A stretch of DNA of 16,592 nt, taken from contig JBFGNS010000098.1 of the NCBI GenBank assembly GCA_041574955.1, positions 1 to 16,592 on the forward strand, read 5' to 3'. This DNA comes from CALZJC01 sp041574955. GTDB lineage: Bacteria > Acidobacteriota > Thermoanaerobaculia > Multivoradales > JAHEKO01. Below are positions 1-7,091 of this stretch, one piece after another. The translations under genes and the position numbers were made by a program. Position 1 is the first letter of the stretch, and each line of letters begins with the position of its first letter. Below the pieces are notes generated by a model. That model was not told the origin of the DNA and did not search any database. It saw only the letters and a list, made by a program, of their open reading frames with translations.

Positions 1-937
1 CGCCCGCCGGCAGGCGCTCGGCGGGCGGCTGCTCGGTGGCGGCGGCCGGCAGCAGCTCGCGCACCGCCACCGGCAGGCTCTCGAGGACGTCGCGCGGCCG
101 CTGCACAGGTTGCGCGCCGTCGCGGATCAGGTCGTTGGGCCCCGCCGAGCGCGAGTCGAAGATCCTGCCCGGCACCGCCCACACCTCGCGCCCCAGCTCG
201 AGCGCCTGGCGGGCGGTGATCAGCGAGCCGCTGCGCGTCTCGCCCTGCACCACCAGGGTGCCGGCGGCGAGCGCCGCGATGATGCGGTTGCGGATCGGGA
301 AGTTGCCGGCCCAGGGCGGCGTGCCGAAAGGGAACTCGCTGACCACCGCCCCGCTGCCCGCGATCGACTGCTTGAGCGCGCCGCTGCCGCGCGGGTAGTC
401 GACGTCGATGCCGCAGCCGAGCACGGCGACGGTGCGGCCGCCTTCGGCCGACAGCGCGCCGCGGTGGGCGGCGGTGTCGACGCCGCGCGCCATGCCCGAC
501 ACCACGGTGAGCCCGGCGGCGGCCAGCTCGCGGCCGAACAACGTGGCGGCCTCGCGGCCGTAGGCGTCGGCGGCGCGCGAGCCGACCACCGCCACCGCCG
601 GGGCGCGCGGCAGCTCGCCGGCGACGTAGAGCACCGGCGGCGGCAGCTCGAGCTCGCGCAGCGCCGGCGGGTAGCCGGCATCGCGCAGCGTGACCACGGT
701 GGCGCCGCGGTCGAGCTCGTCCGCCGCCAGCCGCGGCGCGGCGGCGACGGCGGCGCGTGCCCGCTCGAGAGCCTCGCGCGGCACGCCCAGCTCGGCCGGT
801 CCGGCGGGCCGCCGCCCACGCAGCGCGCCGAGCTCGCCGGCCAGCCGGCAGACGGCGGCCCGCGACAGCCCCTCACAGCGGTTGAGCGCCACCAGGGCGA
901 GACGGTCCGGATGGTGCGGTTCGGTGCGAGCCACCAC
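1..937 (-). CDS. dprA: DNA-processing protein DprA (partial, 3' end off window)
   Basis: DprA binds incoming single-stranded DNA in the cytoplasm and loads RecA during natural transformation. The minus strand reads, from about residue 6, an N-terminal helical segment (LALVALNRCEGLSRAAV), then a linker with TLRDAGYPPAL and PPPVLYVAGEL. The Rossmann-like DprA core follows: VAVVGSRAADAYGREAA, VVSGMARGVDTAAHRGAL, VAVLGCGIDVDYP, FPIRNRIIAALAAGTLVVQG, SGSLITARQALELGREV and NDLIRDGA. About 312 codons are inside the window; the usual C-terminal winged-helix domain would lie beyond base 1. The start is uncertain because the frame is open further upstream: tandem GTG codons at 937 and 934 and another GTG at 961 are candidates, none with a good Shine-Dalgarno. 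I chose 937 because the homologous region begins just after it. The family and domain order are certain. Any downstream partner (often topA in other bacteria) is not visible. Confidence 0.95.
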   Translation of the reverse strand, partial: MVARTEPHHPDRLALVALNRCEGLSRAAVCRLAGELGALRGRRPAGPAELGVPREALERARAAVAAAPRLAADELDRGATVVTLRDAGYPPALRELELPPPVLYVAGELPRAPAVAVVGSRAADAYGREAATLFGRELAAAGLTVVSGMARGVDTAAHRGALSAEGGRTVAVLGCGIDVDYPRGSGALKQSIAGSGAVVSEFPFGTPPWAGNFPIRNRIIAALAAGTLVVQGETRSGSLITARQALELGREVWAVPGRIFDSRSAGPNDLIRDGAQPVQRPRDVLESLPVAVRELLPAAATEQPPAERLPAG

Positions 938-1015
938 GCCCGGGCAGACGGAATCGGGCACTCCGATCTGGCGCTCGCGGGCGCCGCGTTCAGCGATCCG
1001 CCGCCGTTGGGGCTC

Positions 1016-1023
1016 GTATATAC
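1016..1023. promoter_or_regulatory. Palindromic AT-rich box between divergent genes (candidate -10, both strands)
   Basis: GTATATAC is a perfect 8-bp palindrome in the otherwise GC-rich gap between dprA (minus) and the TPR gene (plus). On the plus strand TATACT (1019-1024) resembles a sigma-70 -10 box; on the minus strand the mirror copy could serve dprA. No convincing -35 hexamer is visible at 16-18 bp on either side. Promoter activity is inferred. Confidence 0.4.
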
Positions 1024-1090
1024 TCCTGCCGAGCTTGCGAGCAGCCCACAAGACGATACGGCACGCCGGTTGCACGCTGCACGGGCTCGA

Positions 1091-1096
1091 GGAGGG
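1091..1096 (+). promoter_or_regulatory. Strong Shine-Dalgarno before an ATC codon
   Basis: GGAGGG is followed by four bases (AGAG) and then ATC at 1101-1103, in the frame of the secreted TPR protein. No ATG, GTG or TTG sits at the normal distance. The position matches where the positively charged n-region of the signal peptide should begin, so it decides the start chosen for that gene. Confidence 0.55.
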
Positions 1097-1100
1097 AGAG

Positions 1101-1541
1101 ATCGTCGCTACCAGCCGCAGGCCGCACCGCACTCTGGGCCGCTTGAGCCTCGTCGCGCTGCTGCTCGCCGGCTTCGCTCCGGCGGCAAACGCCGCCGCCG
1201 ACCAGCTCAAGTTCGGCGTCGACATGGCCCGCCGTGGGCTGTGGAACGAGGCGCTGTTCCGGTTCCGCCAGGCGGAAAGGGCCAACCCGGGAGACGTGCG
1301 GGTGCTGAACAATCTGGCCGTCGCCTACGAGGCGGTCGGGCTGTTCGAGCAAGCGCTCGACACCTACCGGCGGGCGCTCAAGGCGAGTCCCTCCAACCGC
1401 GAGCTGCGCCGCAACTACGCGCGGTTCATCGAGTTCTACCAGGCGTTCAAGCCCGACGCCGAGAGCCTCGACGCATCCGAGGGCGACCGCCCTCCGGATG
1501 CGGCACCCGAGTCACCGACCGGGGACGCTGCCGGCACCTGA
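1101..1541 (+). CDS. Small secreted TPR-repeat protein
   Basis: The protein has about 146 residues. Residues 1-31 look like a signal peptide: a basic stretch (TSRRPHRTLGR), a hydrophobic core (LSLVALLLAGFA) and an ANA-A cleavage site, so export to the periplasm is likely. Two tetratricopeptide repeats follow (about 36-67, containing WNEALFRFRQAERANPGD, and 70-103, containing NNLAVAYEAVGLFEQALDTY), then a partial third helix pair and a low-complexity Asp/Pro/Glu tail. TPRs bind proteins; no enzyme motif is present. The start is problematic: ATC at 1101 has the ideal Shine-Dalgarno, but TTG at 1035 or TTG at 1143 are the nearest standard starts in frame. Only 30 bp separate it from the CsgG-like gene, so the two are probably co-transcribed. 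It may scaffold the exported proteins encoded next to it; that role is inference. Confidence 0.75.
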   Translation: MVATSRRPHRTLGRLSLVALLLAGFAPAANAAADQLKFGVDMARRGLWNEALFRFRQAERANPGDVRVLNNLAVAYEAVGLFEQALDTYRRALKASPSNRELRRNYARFIEFYQAFKPDAESLDASEGDRPPDAAPESPTGDAAGT

Positions 1542-1571
1542 GGCCGGCGGTCGCCGTCAGGAGCGCCGACC

Positions 1572-2288
1572 ATGTGCTCAGCCATCATCTCCAGCCATCG
1601 GATGCGCGCCGCGGTGCTGGCCGCCGGCCTGCTGCTGCCGATGGCGCCGCTCGATGCCGGCACCGTCGAGGTACGCCTCACGCTGCCGGTGCGGGCGCGG
1701 CTCGACCTCACCGGCCGCGAGTCGATCGCGGTGGCGCCGTTCCTGGTGGTGCGCGACGAGGGCGACGAGTCGCTCGCCCGCAGCGGGCTGGACCTGCAGA
1801 AGGAGTTCAACAGCTACCTTGAGCGGCTGCTCAAGCGCAACACCCGTCTCGACCTGATCGAGACCGGACCGGTGGACTTTCCGAGCTACGACCTGGCCGA
1901 TCTGTCGCGCCAGCAGGACTTCTGGCGGGTGCTCGGCGAGCGCCTGCAGGCCGATCTGATTCTCACCGGCAGCCTCGACTTCGACGTTCAGGACCGCTCC
2001 GGCTACCGCTCCGAGGGCTACACCTCGCCGTACGACGGGCGGACCTACTACCGGCAGGTGCTGGTCGAGGAGACCGGCTTCGAGTTCGACATCGTGATGC
2101 AGGTCTACGACGGCCGCACCGGCGACCAGCTGTACAGCGACAACTTCAAGGACTTCAAGCAGTTCGAGGGCGAGCGCACCGACCCGCTGACCGGCATGTT
2201 CGAGAACCTGTACGCCCTCGAGGGCCGGATCGCCGGCATCTTCGTCCAGAAGCAGGTCGAGACCAGCCGCATCCTGTTCACCCCATGA
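1572..2288 (+). CDS. Exported CsgG/LpoB-like protein of unknown function
   Basis: The protein has 238 residues. ATG 1572 has AGGAG at 1559-1563, eight bases upstream; ATG 1602 is a weaker alternative. Residues 1-29 form a signal peptide (hydrophobic MRAAVLAAGLLLPMAPLDA) with no lipobox cysteine. The mature part starts with a beta-strand giving SIAVAPFLVV, then a FNSYLERLLKRN helix, ADLILTGSLDF, and a long strand region ending in EGRIAGIFVQKQVE. That pattern (I-A-V-x-P-F, a small oligomerising helix, A-D-x-I-x-T-G-x-x) is typical of the CsgG N-terminal / LpoB / TolB-N fold of periplasmic proteins. I do not recognise a named family, so function is open. Its stop overlaps the first possible ATG of the next gene, which points to translational coupling with the large outer-membrane protein downstream. 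Confidence 0.82.
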   Translation: MCSAIISSHRMRAAVLAAGLLLPMAPLDAGTVEVRLTLPVRARLDLTGRESIAVAPFLVVRDEGDESLARSGLDLQKEFNSYLERLLKRNTRLDLIETGPVDFPSYDLADLSRQQDFWRVLGERLQADLILTGSLDFDVQDRSGYRSEGYTSPYDGRTYYRQVLVEETGFEFDIVMQVYDGRTGDQLYSDNFKDFKQFEGERTDPLTGMFENLYALEGRIAGIFVQKQVETSRILFTP

Positions 2289-2293
2289 GGCGC

Positions 2294-2300
2294 AAGGAGG
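2294..2300 (+). promoter_or_regulatory. Shine-Dalgarno fixing the GTG start of the fusion gene
   Basis: AAGGAGG lies five bases before GTG 2306, whereas ATG 2285, in the same frame, overlaps the upstream stop and has no comparable site. The GTG also gives a cleaner signal peptide, so it is the preferred start. Confidence 0.7.
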
Positions 2301-2305
2301 ATTCC

Positions 2306-5300
2306 GTGAAGGGTCGAAGCCAGAGCCTGGCGCTGACCGCGGCGCTCGCCGTCCTCGTTTTCCTGTTGCCGTCGCCCGCCGACGCGCAGTTTGGCAAGAA
2401 CAAGATCCAGTACCGCGATTTCGACTGGAAGATCTACCACTCGCCGCATTTCGACGTCTACTACTACGAGCAGGAGGCGGAGCTGCTGCAAAAGGTGGTG
2501 TCGTTCGCGGAGAGCGCTTACGACCATCTGTCGCAGGAGTTCGACTACCAGATCAAGGAGCCGACGCCGCTCATCTTCTACGAGACCCACTCGGCGTTCG
2601 AGCAGAACAACATCATCCTCAACTTCATCCCCGAGGGCGTCGGGGCGTTCGCCTCGCCGGTGCGCAACCGCATGGTGTTGCCGGTCGACATGCCCGATCC
2701 CGAGCTGATGGAGCTGATCCTCCACGAGCTGACCCACATCTTCCAGTACCACATCCTCTGCCAGGGCAACACCGGCAAGTGCGTCGCCTCCCAGCCGCCC
2801 ACCTGGTTCATCGAGGGCATGGCCAGCTACATGGCGAAGGACGAGTCGGCGCGCGACAAGATGTTCCTGCGCGACGCGGTGGTCAACGACCGCATCCCGC
2901 CGGTCACCCAGACCAACGTCACCGGCTTCTTCGCCTACCGCTTCGGCCACGCGGTGTTCGACTTCATCGAGGAGCGGTGGGGCAAGGAGACCTTGCGCGA
3001 CTTCCTGATCGAGATGCGCAACACCATCGGCGCGCGGGTCGGGCGGGCGGTGGAGCGCACCTTCCGCATGTCGCCCGAGGACTTCGACAGCGAGTTCCGG
3101 CGCTGGCTACGCAAGAAGTACCTGCCCGAGCTGCTGGCCACGGGCGAGCCGACCGACTTCGGCCGCCCGTTCCGCGCCAGCCCCCGCGGTCCCAGCACCA
3201 GCCTCGAGCTGTCGCCGGCGGCGTCGCCGTCAGGCGACCTGCTGGCGGCGGTGTCGACCATCAAGGGCGACGTCGACGTGGTGCTGTTCGATACCAAGAA
3301 CCGTACCTTCCTGCGCAACCTCACCAAGGGCTGGTCGGCCGACTTCCAGTACTTCGTGGTGCAGGAGCTGACCCTGGCGCGCAAGGGCGGCCGCGACCTG
3401 GCGTTCTCGCCCGACGGCAACACCGTGGCGCTGTTCGCGCGCAAGGACAAGGGCCGCGTGCTGGTGCTGATCGACGTGCTCAAGGGCAAGATCCGCCGCA
3501 CCCTGGCGATGGACGTCGAGCAGCAGGTCGGGCTGGCGTGGAGCCCGGACGGCTCGCGCATCGCCTTCGCCGGCCACCGCAAGGGCCGGTTCGACATCTT
3601 CGAGATCGAACTGGCCACCGGCGAGGTCACCAACCTGACCCAGGATGACGTCTTCGACGAGGCGCCGACCTACTCGCCCGACGGCGAGTCGCTGGTCTTC
3701 GCCTCGGTGGTCGGCGGCTACTCGAAGCTGTTCCGCATCGAGCGCGACAACCCCAGCGAGCGGTACCAGCTGACGCGCGGCCAGTCGAACGAGACCGACC
3801 CGATCTACTCGCCCAACGGTGAGCGGATCTACCTCACCTCGGACCGCACCGGTGCCGACAACATCTACGGCCTGAACCTCGAGAGCGGTGCCCTGACCCG
3901 CTACACCAACTCGGTCACCGGCTGCTCGCAGCCGTCGGTGTTGGCGCGGCCGGACGGCAGCGAGAGCCTGGTGTTCACCGCCTTCTGGAAGGGGCGCTTC
4001 GACATCTACCGGCTCGATATCGAGGAGCCGATCACCGAGCCGACGGTGGTGGCCGACGCCGCGCAGGCCGAGGTCGAGGCGGTGCGCGCCGAGGAGCTGG
4101 CGCGCTTCGAGCCCACCATCGAGGTGGCGATCGACGAGGGCAGCAAGGACAGGTACGGCGGCTTCAAGTTCTTCCTCGAGGACGCCGGCGGCACGGTGGG
4201 GGTGTCCGACGACCAGACCTTCATCGCCCAGAGCTTCATCAGCTTCTCCGACTACCTGGGCGATCGCCGCATCCTGGCGGCGTTCCAGTCGATCGAGAGC
4301 TTCCAGAACTTCAACATCCTGTACGCCGATCTGTCGCGCCGCTGGCAGTGGCAGGCGCGGGTGTACGACGACCGCGACTTCTTCATCAGCCGCGACATCA
4401 CCGGCCGGCTGCGCCGCGAGGGCACCGCGATCTCCGAGACCGGGCTGGTGGGGTCGATCGTCTACCCGTTCAACGTCAACCACCGCGTCGAGTTCGGGCT
4501 CGGCTTGATCGTGCGCGACATCGACTTCTCGGCGTTCGTGCCGGTGCCGTTCCAGGGCTTCTCAGTGGACGAGATCTTCGCGCTGTTCCCCGAGCTCGAG
4601 CCGTTCTTCCCGCGTGACGAGTTCACCGACGAGGAGATCCTCCAGATCCTGCAGACCGACGTCTTTCCGTTCGGCGTGCCGATCCAGGTGATCTCGCCGC
4701 GCAAGGACGAGTTCCCGGTGTTGCAGGCGGCGCTGATCGGCGACACCACGGTGTTCTCGCCCTGGGGTCCGGTGAGCGGCCGGCGGTGGCGGATCGGCGG
4801 CGACTGGGCGCCCGACCTGGACGACACCGGCACCCTCACCTCGACCTTCTACCTCGACTTCAGGCAGTACCTCACCCTCACCCGGCGCTCCAACCTGGCG
4901 TTCCGGCTGGTCGGCCTGGCGCGTGACGGCAACTTCACGACCCCGATCTACTTCGGCGGGCTCGACACCGTGCGCGGCTTCGACTTCCGCTCGCTGATCG
5001 GCGACCGCGGCTTCTACACCAACATCGAGCTACGCTTCCCTCTGATCGACCAGCTGACGACGCCGGTGCTGCGCTTCCAGGGCGTGCGCGGCGTGCTGTT
5101 CCTCGACATCGGCGGCGCCTGGTTCGACGAGCTGCAGGACTTCGACGTCTGGGACAGCGACAACAACCGGCTCCAGGACGCGGTGGCGGCCTACGGCTAC
5201 GGCTTCACCCTTCGGCTGGGCGGGCTCGACCTGAACTTCGACTTCGCCAAGCGGACGGACCTCAAGGACTCGAGCGGCGGCTTCGAGTCGTCGTTCTGGA

Positions 5301-5317
5301 TCGGGCGGCGGTTCTAA
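2306..5317 (+). CDS. Outer-membrane fusion: gluzincin-like peptidase head, TolB-like propeller, Omp85-type barrel
   Basis: The protein has 1003 residues (1010 if started at ATG 2285). Residues 1-27 are a signal peptide ending ADA-Q. A peptidase-MA-like domain follows: HELTH at 140-144 (HExxH zinc motif) and WFIEGMASY with E170 as the probable third ligand. TolB/PD40 propeller blades recur about every 45 residues: FSPDG near 367, WSPDG 412, YSPDG 456, YSPNG 501 and a degenerate PDGS near 552. From about 620 the sequence becomes alternating beta-strand and carries GGLDTVRGF, with the Omp85 VRGF signature at 889-892. It ends SFWIGRRF, a terminal Phe as expected for BAM-assembled barrels. No POTRA domains are apparent; the propeller occupies their place. 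It is probably anchored in the outer membrane with a periplasmic head. BamA/TamA-family proteins with PD40 domains are known, but the substrate and direction of action are unknown. It is likely co-expressed with the CsgG-like gene. Confidence 0.92.
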   Translation: MKGRSQSLALTAALAVLVFLLPSPADAQFGKNKIQYRDFDWKIYHSPHFDVYYYEQEAELLQKVVSFAESAYDHLSQEFDYQIKEPTPLIFYETHSAFEQNNIILNFIPEGVGAFASPVRNRMVLPVDMPDPELMELILHELTHIFQYHILCQGNTGKCVASQPPTWFIEGMASYMAKDESARDKMFLRDAVVNDRIPPVTQTNVTGFFAYRFGHAVFDFIEERWGKETLRDFLIEMRNTIGARVGRAVERTFRMSPEDFDSEFRRWLRKKYLPELLATGEPTDFGRPFRASPRGPSTSLELSPAASPSGDLLAAVSTIKGDVDVVLFDTKNRTFLRNLTKGWSADFQYFVVQELTLARKGGRDLAFSPDGNTVALFARKDKGRVLVLIDVLKGKIRRTLAMDVEQQVGLAWSPDGSRIAFAGHRKGRFDIFEIELATGEVTNLTQDDVFDEAPTYSPDGESLVFASVVGGYSKLFRIERDNPSERYQLTRGQSNETDPIYSPNGERIYLTSDRTGADNIYGLNLESGALTRYTNSVTGCSQPSVLARPDGSESLVFTAFWKGRFDIYRLDIEEPITEPTVVADAAQAEVEAVRAEELARFEPTIEVAIDEGSKDRYGGFKFFLEDAGGTVGVSDDQTFIAQSFISFSDYLGDRRILAAFQSIESFQNFNILYADLSRRWQWQARVYDDRDFFISRDITGRLRREGTAISETGLVGSIVYPFNVNHRVEFGLGLIVRDIDFSAFVPVPFQGFSVDEIFALFPELEPFFPRDEFTDEEILQILQTDVFPFGVPIQVISPRKDEFPVLQAALIGDTTVFSPWGPVSGRRWRIGGDWAPDLDDTGTLTSTFYLDFRQYLTLTRRSNLAFRLVGLARDGNFTTPIYFGGLDTVRGFDFRSLIGDRGFYTNIELRFPLIDQLTTPVLRFQGVRGVLFLDIGGAWFDELQDFDVWDSDNNRLQDAVAAYGYGFTLRLGGLDLNFDFAKRTDLKDSSGGFESSFWIGRRF

Positions 5318-5321
5318 CGCG

Positions 5322-5349
5322 CGGCCGGCGCGCGCGGTGCCGCCGGCCG
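5322..5349 (+). terminator. Perfect 9-bp hairpin, no U-tract
   Basis: CGGCCGGCG (5322-5330) pairs with CGCCGGCCG (5341-5349) around a 10-base loop, directly after the fusion gene. No T-run follows. It could be a weak or factor-assisted terminator or a 3'-end stabiliser; the function is inferred. Confidence 0.4.
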
Positions 5350-5366
5350 TTGGTCGGGATCGGACG

Positions 5367-6128
5367 ATGAAGATCGAGGTGCTGGGAGCCTACGGTGGCG
5401 AGAGCCCGGGCCGCCGGCTGACCTGTCTGCTGATCAACGAGTCGATCGCCCTCGACGCCGGCTCGCTGACCCAGGGGCTGAGCCTCGAGCGCCAGCGCGA
5501 GGTCGACGCCATCGTCCTCACCCACTCCCACCTCGACCACACCAACTCGATCCCGTTCTTCGTCGAGAACGTGTTCGGCAGCCGGCGCGAGGCGATCGAC
5601 CTGTACGCCTCCAAGGCGACCATCTACGCCCTGCGGCGCAACCTGTTCAACGACGCTTCGTGGCCCGACTTCACGCGGCTGCCCAACCACCTGCTGCCGT
5701 CGGTGCGCTTCATCGAGCTGGAGGACGAGGTGCCGGTGGAGATCGGCGGCGTGCGCTTCACGCCGATCCCGATGGAGCATCTGGTGCCGACCCACGGCTT
5801 TCTCATCGAGCAGGGCGGTAGCGCCATCCTGTGGTCGAGCGACACCGGGCCATGCGAGCGGTTCTGGGAGATCGCCAACCGCACCGCCAACCTCAAGGCG
5901 GTGTGTATCGAGGTCAGCTTCGACAACTCGATGCAGCAGATCGCCGATCTGTCGCAGCACCTGACGCCGCGCACCCTGGCGGTCGAGCTGGCCAAGCTGG
6001 ACCGCCCGGTGACCACCCTCCTGCACCACCTCAAGCCGCAGTGCCTCGAGCGCATCGAGGCCGAGGTCGGCGCCTGGAGCCGCAAGGACATCCAGTTCCT
6101 GCAGCAAGGCCGCACCTACAAGCTGTGA
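5367..6128 (+). CDS. Metallo-beta-lactamase-fold hydrolase, similar to class II cyclic-nucleotide phosphodiesterases
   Basis: The protein has 253 residues from ATG 5367, which is where the conserved MKIEVLGAYGG strand begins. An in-frame ATG-less extension upstream is unlikely. The zinc-binding motif THSHLDHT gives H53, H55, D57 and H58. Further MBL landmarks are the MEHLVPTHGF histidines, SSDTG (metal-bridging Asp) and LLHHLKP near the C terminus. The N-terminal pattern (LGxxGG, then a short strand, then LDAGSLTQGL) resembles the class II 3',5'-cAMP phosphodiesterase branch, so cyclic-nucleotide or related phosphodiester hydrolysis is plausible but not proven. There is no signal peptide, so it is cytoplasmic. 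It is flanked by hairpins on both sides, so it may be an independent transcription unit or one segment of a processed mRNA. The other candidate is a generic MBL hydrolase. Confidence 0.88.
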   Translation: MKIEVLGAYGGESPGRRLTCLLINESIALDAGSLTQGLSLERQREVDAIVLTHSHLDHTNSIPFFVENVFGSRREAIDLYASKATIYALRRNLFNDASWPDFTRLPNHLLPSVRFIELEDEVPVEIGGVRFTPIPMEHLVPTHGFLIEQGGSAILWSSDTGPCERFWEIANRTANLKAVCIEVSFDNSMQQIADLSQHLTPRTLAVELAKLDRPVTTLLHHLKPQCLERIEAEVGAWSRKDIQFLQQGRTYKL

Positions 6129-6139
6129 GCGGAGCCGCG

Positions 6140-6177
6140 AGCGCGCCGACGGCCCGCGGGGCGCCCGTCGGCGCGCT
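6140..6177. terminator. Perfect 13-bp inverted repeat after the MBL gene
   Basis: AGCGCGCCGACGG (6140-6152) is perfectly complementary to CCGTCGGCGCGCT (6165-6177), with a 12-base loop. It starts 12 bases after the MBL stop and ends just before the TATAGT box of the next gene. No T-run is present. It is most likely a transcription terminator or a barrier separating the two genes. Confidence 0.5.
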
Positions 6178-6179
6178 GC

Positions 6180-6185
6180 TATAGT
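6180..6185 (+). promoter_or_regulatory. Candidate -10 box immediately before GTG start
   Basis: TATAGT is followed by six bases (CCCGGC) and then the GTG of the YycJ-like gene. This spacing would put the transcription start on or beside the start codon. The surrounding GCTATAGTCCCGGC resembles the GCTAGAATRCCGGC motif seen upstream of the ACP gene and purL. No -35 is evident. Confidence 0.45.
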
Positions 6186-6191
6186 CCCGGC

Positions 6192-7043
6192 GTGCAGCTC
6201 GACCTCGCCCTCGGCGACCCGGCCGGCCGGCTGGCGGTGCTGGGCTCCGGCAGCGCCGGCAACGCCGTGGTCGTCGAGTGCGGTGGACGCCGGCTGCTGG
6301 TAGACGCCGGCTTCTCCTGCCGCCAGATCGAGCAGCGCCTGGAGCTCGTCGGCCTGGCCGGCGAGCGGTTCGACGGCGTGGTGCTGACCCACGAGCACCA
6401 GGACCACGCGCGCGGCGCGGCGCGCTTCGCCCGCCGCCACGGCGTCACCGTCTACGCCACCCGCGGCACCCTCGAGGCGCTCGGCTTCGAGCAGGCGGAC
6501 TTTCCGACCGGGGTGCTGCGCTCGGGCGCGGTGCAGCGGATCGGCGCCTTCGCGGTCGAGCCGTTTGCGGTGCCGCACGACGCGCGCGAGCCGGTGGGCC
6601 TGGTGGTCGAGGACTCCGCCGGCAGACGGGTGGGCCTGGCGGCCGATCTGGGAGCCCGCTCGCAGCTCGCCTGGGCGCGGCTGCGCGACCTCGACCTGCT
6701 GCTGCTCGAGACCAACCACGACCTCGAGATGCTGCGCAACGGTCCGTACCCGTGGCCGCTCAAGCAGCGGGTGGCGGGGCGCCACGGCCACCTGTCCAAC
6801 CGCGACGCCGCCGACGGCGTGCCCGAGCTGGTGTGCGACCGGCTGCGCTGGGTGGTGCTCTACCACCTGTCCCGCACCAACAACCTGCCGGCGCTGGCGG
6901 CGGAGGCGGTGGGGGAGGCGCTGGCGCGGGAGGGCTCGGCCGCCGAGGTGCTGGTCAGCGATCAGGCGACGCCCACCGCCTGGCTCGACCTCGACGGCCG
7001 GGCGGTCGGTGAGCTCGAGGAGACGGTCGGCGCGGGCGCCTGA
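6192..7043 (+). CDS. yycJ: YycJ/WalJ-type metallo-beta-lactamase-fold protein
   Basis: The protein has 283 residues from GTG 6192, the only sensible start before LAVLGSGSAGNAVVVE. The YycJ family is recognised by that strand, by the zinc motif LTHEHQDHA (H67, H69, D71, H72), by FAVPHDAREPVGLVVE and especially by ETNHDLEMLRNGPYPWPLKQ followed by HGHLSN and LYHLSRTNN. Family members are cytoplasmic MBL-fold nucleases or phosphoesterases; in Firmicutes walJ is linked to the WalRK operon, but no two-component system is present here. There is no Shine-Dalgarno: the GTG lies right behind a TATAGT box, which suggests a leaderless message. It is unrelated in detail to the neighbouring MBL protein despite the shared fold, so the pair is probably not a recent tandem duplication. 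Confidence 0.93.
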   Translation: MQLDLALGDPAGRLAVLGSGSAGNAVVVECGGRRLLVDAGFSCRQIEQRLELVGLAGERFDGVVLTHEHQDHARGAARFARRHGVTVYATRGTLEALGFEQADFPTGVLRSGAVQRIGAFAVEPFAVPHDAREPVGLVVEDSAGRRVGLAADLGARSQLAWARLRDLDLLLLETNHDLEMLRNGPYPWPLKQRVAGRHGHLSNRDAADGVPELVCDRLRWVVLYHLSRTNNLPALAAEAVGEALAREGSAAEVLVSDQATPTAWLDLDGRAVGELEETVGAGA

Positions 7044-7070
7044 CCGCCGGTCCCCGCTGCGGGACGGCGG
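7044..7070. terminator. Hairpin with one-base bulge between yycJ and FAAL genes
   Basis: CCGCCGGTCCC (7044-7054) pairs with GGGACGGCGG (7061-7070) apart from one bulged G, around the loop CGCTGC. It begins on the base after the yycJ stop. There is no T-run, so termination is only a possibility. Confidence 0.35.
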
Positions 7071-7091
7071 CCGGCGCGCCCGGCGCGGCGG

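Noticed and set aside
110..1822. Plus-strand open frame of 570 codons across dprA and the TPR gene
   Set aside because: It lies antisense to dprA and out of frame with the TPR protein; its His/Arg/Ala-rich sequence has no motif.
5367..7043. The two adjacent MBL-fold genes as a recent tandem duplication
   Set aside because: They share only the general HxHxDH motif; flanking motifs and lengths belong to different MBL branches.
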